Assembly (NCBI GenBank): GCA_947165555.1
Contig: CAMVAR010000030.1
Span: forward strand, 1 to 7,406
Origin: an uncultured Pseudomonadota bacterium
GTDB lineage: Bacteria > Pseudomonadota > Alphaproteobacteria > Rs-D84
Reading direction: 5' to 3'
DNA: 7,406 nt
This document shows positions 5,526 to 7,406 of this stretch, in pieces. A program made the position numbers and the translations under genes. The notes below the pieces were generated by a model, which was not told the DNA's origin, did not search any database, and saw nothing but the letters and a program-made list of their open reading frames with translations. How positions within the stretch are numbered: position 1 is the first letter of the stretch; each line of letters begins with the position of its first letter.

Positions 5526-6161
5526 CTATGCGACTGGCGCAGATGTGGTTGGTGTTGGTGCAGGTGGCGGAACCAATGCGGCCGCGCCCGGCACTTCGTG
5601 CATGTGTGTATCCAATGTTTTACCGGACCCAGATGTTATATCGCCACCGGCGGTTATTGTGGATGGTGTTGTCATTGTGCCATCTTGGGTAATTATAACA
5701 CCGTTAAGATTTATTCCGGATTCGCCCATTGTTATATTATTTCCGTTTTTATCGGTCAAATTTATGCCAGAATTTGTGGTTGTAACAGTATTTCCAAAGG
5801 CATCATTTACGGTTATACCATCCGCATTTAATTTCACAATTTGCCCACGCACATCATAAATTGCCGTATCCCCCGACGCCAGGTTTTTAATCCGATATTT
5901 ACGGTCGCCAATGGCGATACTGATATATTTACCATTTCGTTCAACAATTATTGCATCCAAACCGGCGGGCGGATTTGATGCCACACCAAAAACACCGAAA
6001 TTTTCAATGTTATCATATACACTGCGCCCAATGGTTTCGACTTGCATTTTTTGCAAATCCCCAGAATCATCAACAATTTTTATGACCGACCCCATAACAA
6101 CGCGTCGAACGCGTGCCAATATTGGTGTTAATAATCGCCGAAATGCACGAATTGAATCCAT
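5526..6161 (-). CDS. 45: Mu gp45-like baseplate spike (central tail needle, gpV-type)
   Basis: A 211-residue baseplate assembly/spike protein. The N-terminal OB-fold region contains 'GSVIKIVDDSGDLQKMQVE' (24-42) and 'IAIGDRKYRIKNLASGDTAI' (82-101), both typical of the Mu gp45 family, followed by 'YDVRGQIVKLNADGI'. Residues about 114-164 form near-repeats of 17 residues, as expected for the triple-stranded beta-helix of the needle. Near the end is H186-x-H188 (THMHEV), matching the histidine pair that coordinates a metal ion at the needle apex in P2 gpV/phi92-type spikes. A 23-residue Ala/Pro/Thr-rich end follows it. The start ATG is preceded by GAGGTG about 6 bases upstream and overlaps the upstream stop (TAATG). 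In the particle it is the membrane-piercing tip beneath the gpP-like hub. Confidence 0.93.
   Translation of the reverse strand: MDSIRAFRRLLTPILARVRRVVMGSVIKIVDDSGDLQKMQVETIGRSVYDNIENFGVFGVASNPPAGLDAIIVERNGKYISIAIGDRKYRIKNLASGDTAIYDVRGQIVKLNADGITVNDAFGNTVTTTNSGINLTDKNGNNITMGESGINLNGVIITQDGTMTTPSTITAGGDITSGSGKTLDTHMHEVPGAAALVPPPAPTPTTSAPVA
5670..5822 (-). repeat. 17-residue coding repeats in the spike shaft
   Basis: Inside the gp45-like gene, residues 114-130 (DGITVNDAFGNTVTTTN), 131-147 (SGINLTDKNGNNITMGE) and 148-164 (starting SGINLNG) line up as three successive units of 17 residues. Each starts with a (D/S)GI-(T/N)-(V/L) strand, and the first two also share a glycine-asparagine turn. This is seen directly in the translation. 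A beta-helical needle shaft with one strand per turn-like unit is the family-based interpretation. The repetition is at protein level; the DNA is diverged, so it is not a recent tandem duplication. Confidence 0.7.
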
Positions 6162-7264
6162 TATGCCACCTCTGTATTATTATAAAACCAAGGATCGCGA
6201 TTGCGGGTTTTTGAAATATAGTTTTTAATCAGCGCATTTGGATACACTAATTTTAAATCAGCGGTACATCCGGATGTGCTTGAAACCGTCAAATCTACGG
6301 ATTTTACAATCAGCCTGTTATCGACATGGGCAAATTCATCAACCAAATTTATAATTGTGCCACCATGCAAAATATTACCCATATCGTCTTTCCATCCGTT
6401 GATTTTATATCCAAATTCTGCCGATGCGGCAATTGCAGACCGGTATTCTTGTTCTGCAGAATTAATGTCGGCTTTGGAATCTTGGTTTGTTTGGGCAATT
6501 ATAACCTTTGGTCTGTATCTGGTAACCCCGGAATCTTTGTATGTTCCAGATGCCATATATGCGTATTCGGCGGTTTCGTCACCATCAACAGCGGTATCTT
6601 GGGATTCAACAATATATTCTGAAAATCTGTCGCGCGATGAAAATTTGACAACTGCGGATAAAACATTCGATGTTTGTGATGATGGCATATTATATATGGT
6701 TGCCACAGATGCATCGGCCGTCAAATTTGTAATTATTAAATTGCCATTGGCATCGTCTGTATAAAAAACACCGCCGCGTTTGCAAATTTCGGTTATAATT
6801 CCGGCACATGTATCCCCAACATTCGCGTTATATTCGCCAATAACCCAATCAGGGCAATTCCAAATTACATTGATGCCAAATGGGCGGCATATTTCCATAA
6901 TTGTCTGCCGGGCAGATTGCCCGTTAAATTGTGCGTCACCGGTAAAAGAACAATCGACCAAATCTGCCGTTTTACTGCGTGCGCGAATCACTATATCATG
7001 TGATGTTCCGCTGTAATTTACCGAAACATCGTCAATGTAACCCGTCAAAACCGTCAAATCGTCACAAATAACAGATATTGGCGATTCCATGGTTAAATTA
7101 CCAGCGGCCGATGCGGCATCTAAACTATCAGATACGGTCAATGAAACTTCGCGGGCAATTTCGCCAATCGCCATGTGAATATTTGCAGATTTCCAAAACG
7201 AATACCGCCGTCCGTCCAATTTTACGGCAATATCACTTGGTTCAAATTCATTGTTTTTCGTCAT
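6161..7264 (-). CDS. P: Mu gpP-like baseplate hub protein (contractile tail)
   Basis: A complete 367-residue protein, close to the usual length of Mu gpP (gp44) family hub proteins. Visible family landmarks are an N-terminal strand region with 'FWKSANIHMAIGEIAREVSL' (about residues 23-42), 'TGYIDDV' (74-80), the diagnostic 'RARSKTADLVDCS' (94-106), and a second domain around 'EICKRGGVFYTDDANGNLII' (159-178). In the family this protein forms the trimeric hub at the end of the tail tube and carries the spike. The start ATG overlaps the stop of the gpN-like gene (ATGA) and has only a weak Shine-Dalgarno (CAGG about 10 bases upstream), so initiation probably relies on coupling. The stop overlaps the spike gene's ATG as TAATG. 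No lysozyme domain is visible. The family call is secure; the detailed role is from family knowledge. Confidence 0.93.
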   Translation of the reverse strand: MTKNNEFEPSDIAVKLDGRRYSFWKSANIHMAIGEIAREVSLTVSDSLDAASAAGNLTMESPISVICDDLTVLTGYIDDVSVNYSGTSHDIVIRARSKTADLVDCSFTGDAQFNGQSARQTIMEICRPFGINVIWNCPDWVIGEYNANVGDTCAGIITEICKRGGVFYTDDANGNLIITNLTADASVATIYNMPSSQTSNVLSAVVKFSSRDRFSEYIVESQDTAVDGDETAEYAYMASGTYKDSGVTRYRPKVIIAQTNQDSKADINSAEQEYRSAIAASAEFGYKINGWKDDMGNILHGGTIINLVDEFAHVDNRLIVKSVDLTVSSTSGCTADLKLVYPNALIKNYISKTRNRDPWFYNNTEVA

Positions 7265-7406
7265 TTATTTAAAACCTGTAATTGTGTGCCAGACGGCAAA
7301 AATGTTGGGTTTTGCACCAGATTTTCTGCGGCAATATCTGTGCCACGCGATTGGTCGTTGTATAATTCATGCGCCAAAACACGCGCGGGCGTCGATACAT
7401 TTAATT
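7261..7406 (-). CDS. N: Mu gpN-like DNA circularisation / tail protein, C-terminal fragment (gene enters from the right edge)
   Basis: An open frame enters from the right edge and supplies 47 residues before TGA, beginning LNVSTPARVLAHELYNDQSR and ending LPSGTQLQVLNK. The pattern (small residues, 'ARVLAHELY-D-SR', 'AAENLVQNPTFLPSGTQLQVL') resembles the C-terminus of Mu gpN/DNA-circulation family proteins, where a peptidoglycan-binding-like tail ends in 'NP-F-P-G--L-VL'. In Mu this protein sits with gpP at the baseplate hub. Its TGA overlaps the ATG of the gpP-like gene as ATGA, so translation is probably coupled. The position immediately upstream of gpP is exactly that of gene N in Mu, which supports the call more strongly than the short sequence does. 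A stand-alone LysM/tail protein X-like end is the alternative. Confidence 0.75.
   Translation of the reverse strand, partial: LNVSTPARVLAHELYNDQSRGTDIAAENLVQNPTFLPSGTQLQVLNK

Noticed and set aside
6276..6764. Plus-strand open frame of 162 codons opposite the gpP-like gene
   Set aside because: The hub protein on the minus strand shows clear family motifs across the same bases; the antisense translation looks like non-protein hydrophobic/serine-rich sequence with no motif.

Overview
The window is a continuous, tightly packed late-gene block read entirely on the minus strand, so the genes run from high to low coordinates. It encodes the baseplate and tail-fibre end of a Mu-like contractile-tail phage (myovirus-type prophage or phage). 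No plus-strand gene, RNA gene, CRISPR array, insertion sequence or terminator is convincing, and no gene-free stretch exceeds about 50 bases.

Core baseplate module (7406 down to 3396), in the classical Mu order: the C-terminal end of a gpN-like DNA circularisation/tail protein (cut by the right edge), the gpP-like baseplate hub, the gp45-like central spike, the gp46-like wedge protein, the gp47-like baseplate J protein and the gp48/YmfQ-like protein. Adjacent genes mostly overlap by 1-4 bases or are separated by a few bases (ATGA at 7261-7264, TAATG at 6161 and 3941, a 3-base gap at 5012-5014). The exception is a 49-base gap before gp46. This fits one polycistronic, translationally coupled transcript.

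Host-range module (3380 down to 1, running off the left edge). Where Mu carries its fibre genes S and U, this phage has an unrelated-looking set: a 477-residue tail-collar fibre with an extra C-terminal beta domain, an 18-codon mini-ORF with an excellent Shine-Dalgarno, a 105-residue beta-rich protein, a 187-residue fibre-like protein with a SVNGKTGDVV linker, a 112-residue protein with a very acidic tail, and the first 212 residues of a probable LamG/concanavalin-like adhesin. Three of these genes start after nearly the same leader (AAAGGGG-A-rich-ATG); two copies are identical over 17 bases.

Organism: the Mu-type baseplate order points to a proteobacterial host. The AT-leaning composition and the style of the collar, SVNGKTGDVV and LamG-like modules remind me of phages of uncultured gut Alphaproteobacteria, but that is recall, not a search result, and is weak. 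No transposase, integrase, repressor or host gene is visible, so an active prophage, a cryptic prophage and a free phage genome cannot be told apart here.

How the parts should work together: gpN/gpP form the hub at the tail tip, gp45 is the membrane-piercing needle, gp46-gp47-gp48 build the wedges around it, and the downstream proteins are attached to the wedges to recognise the host surface.
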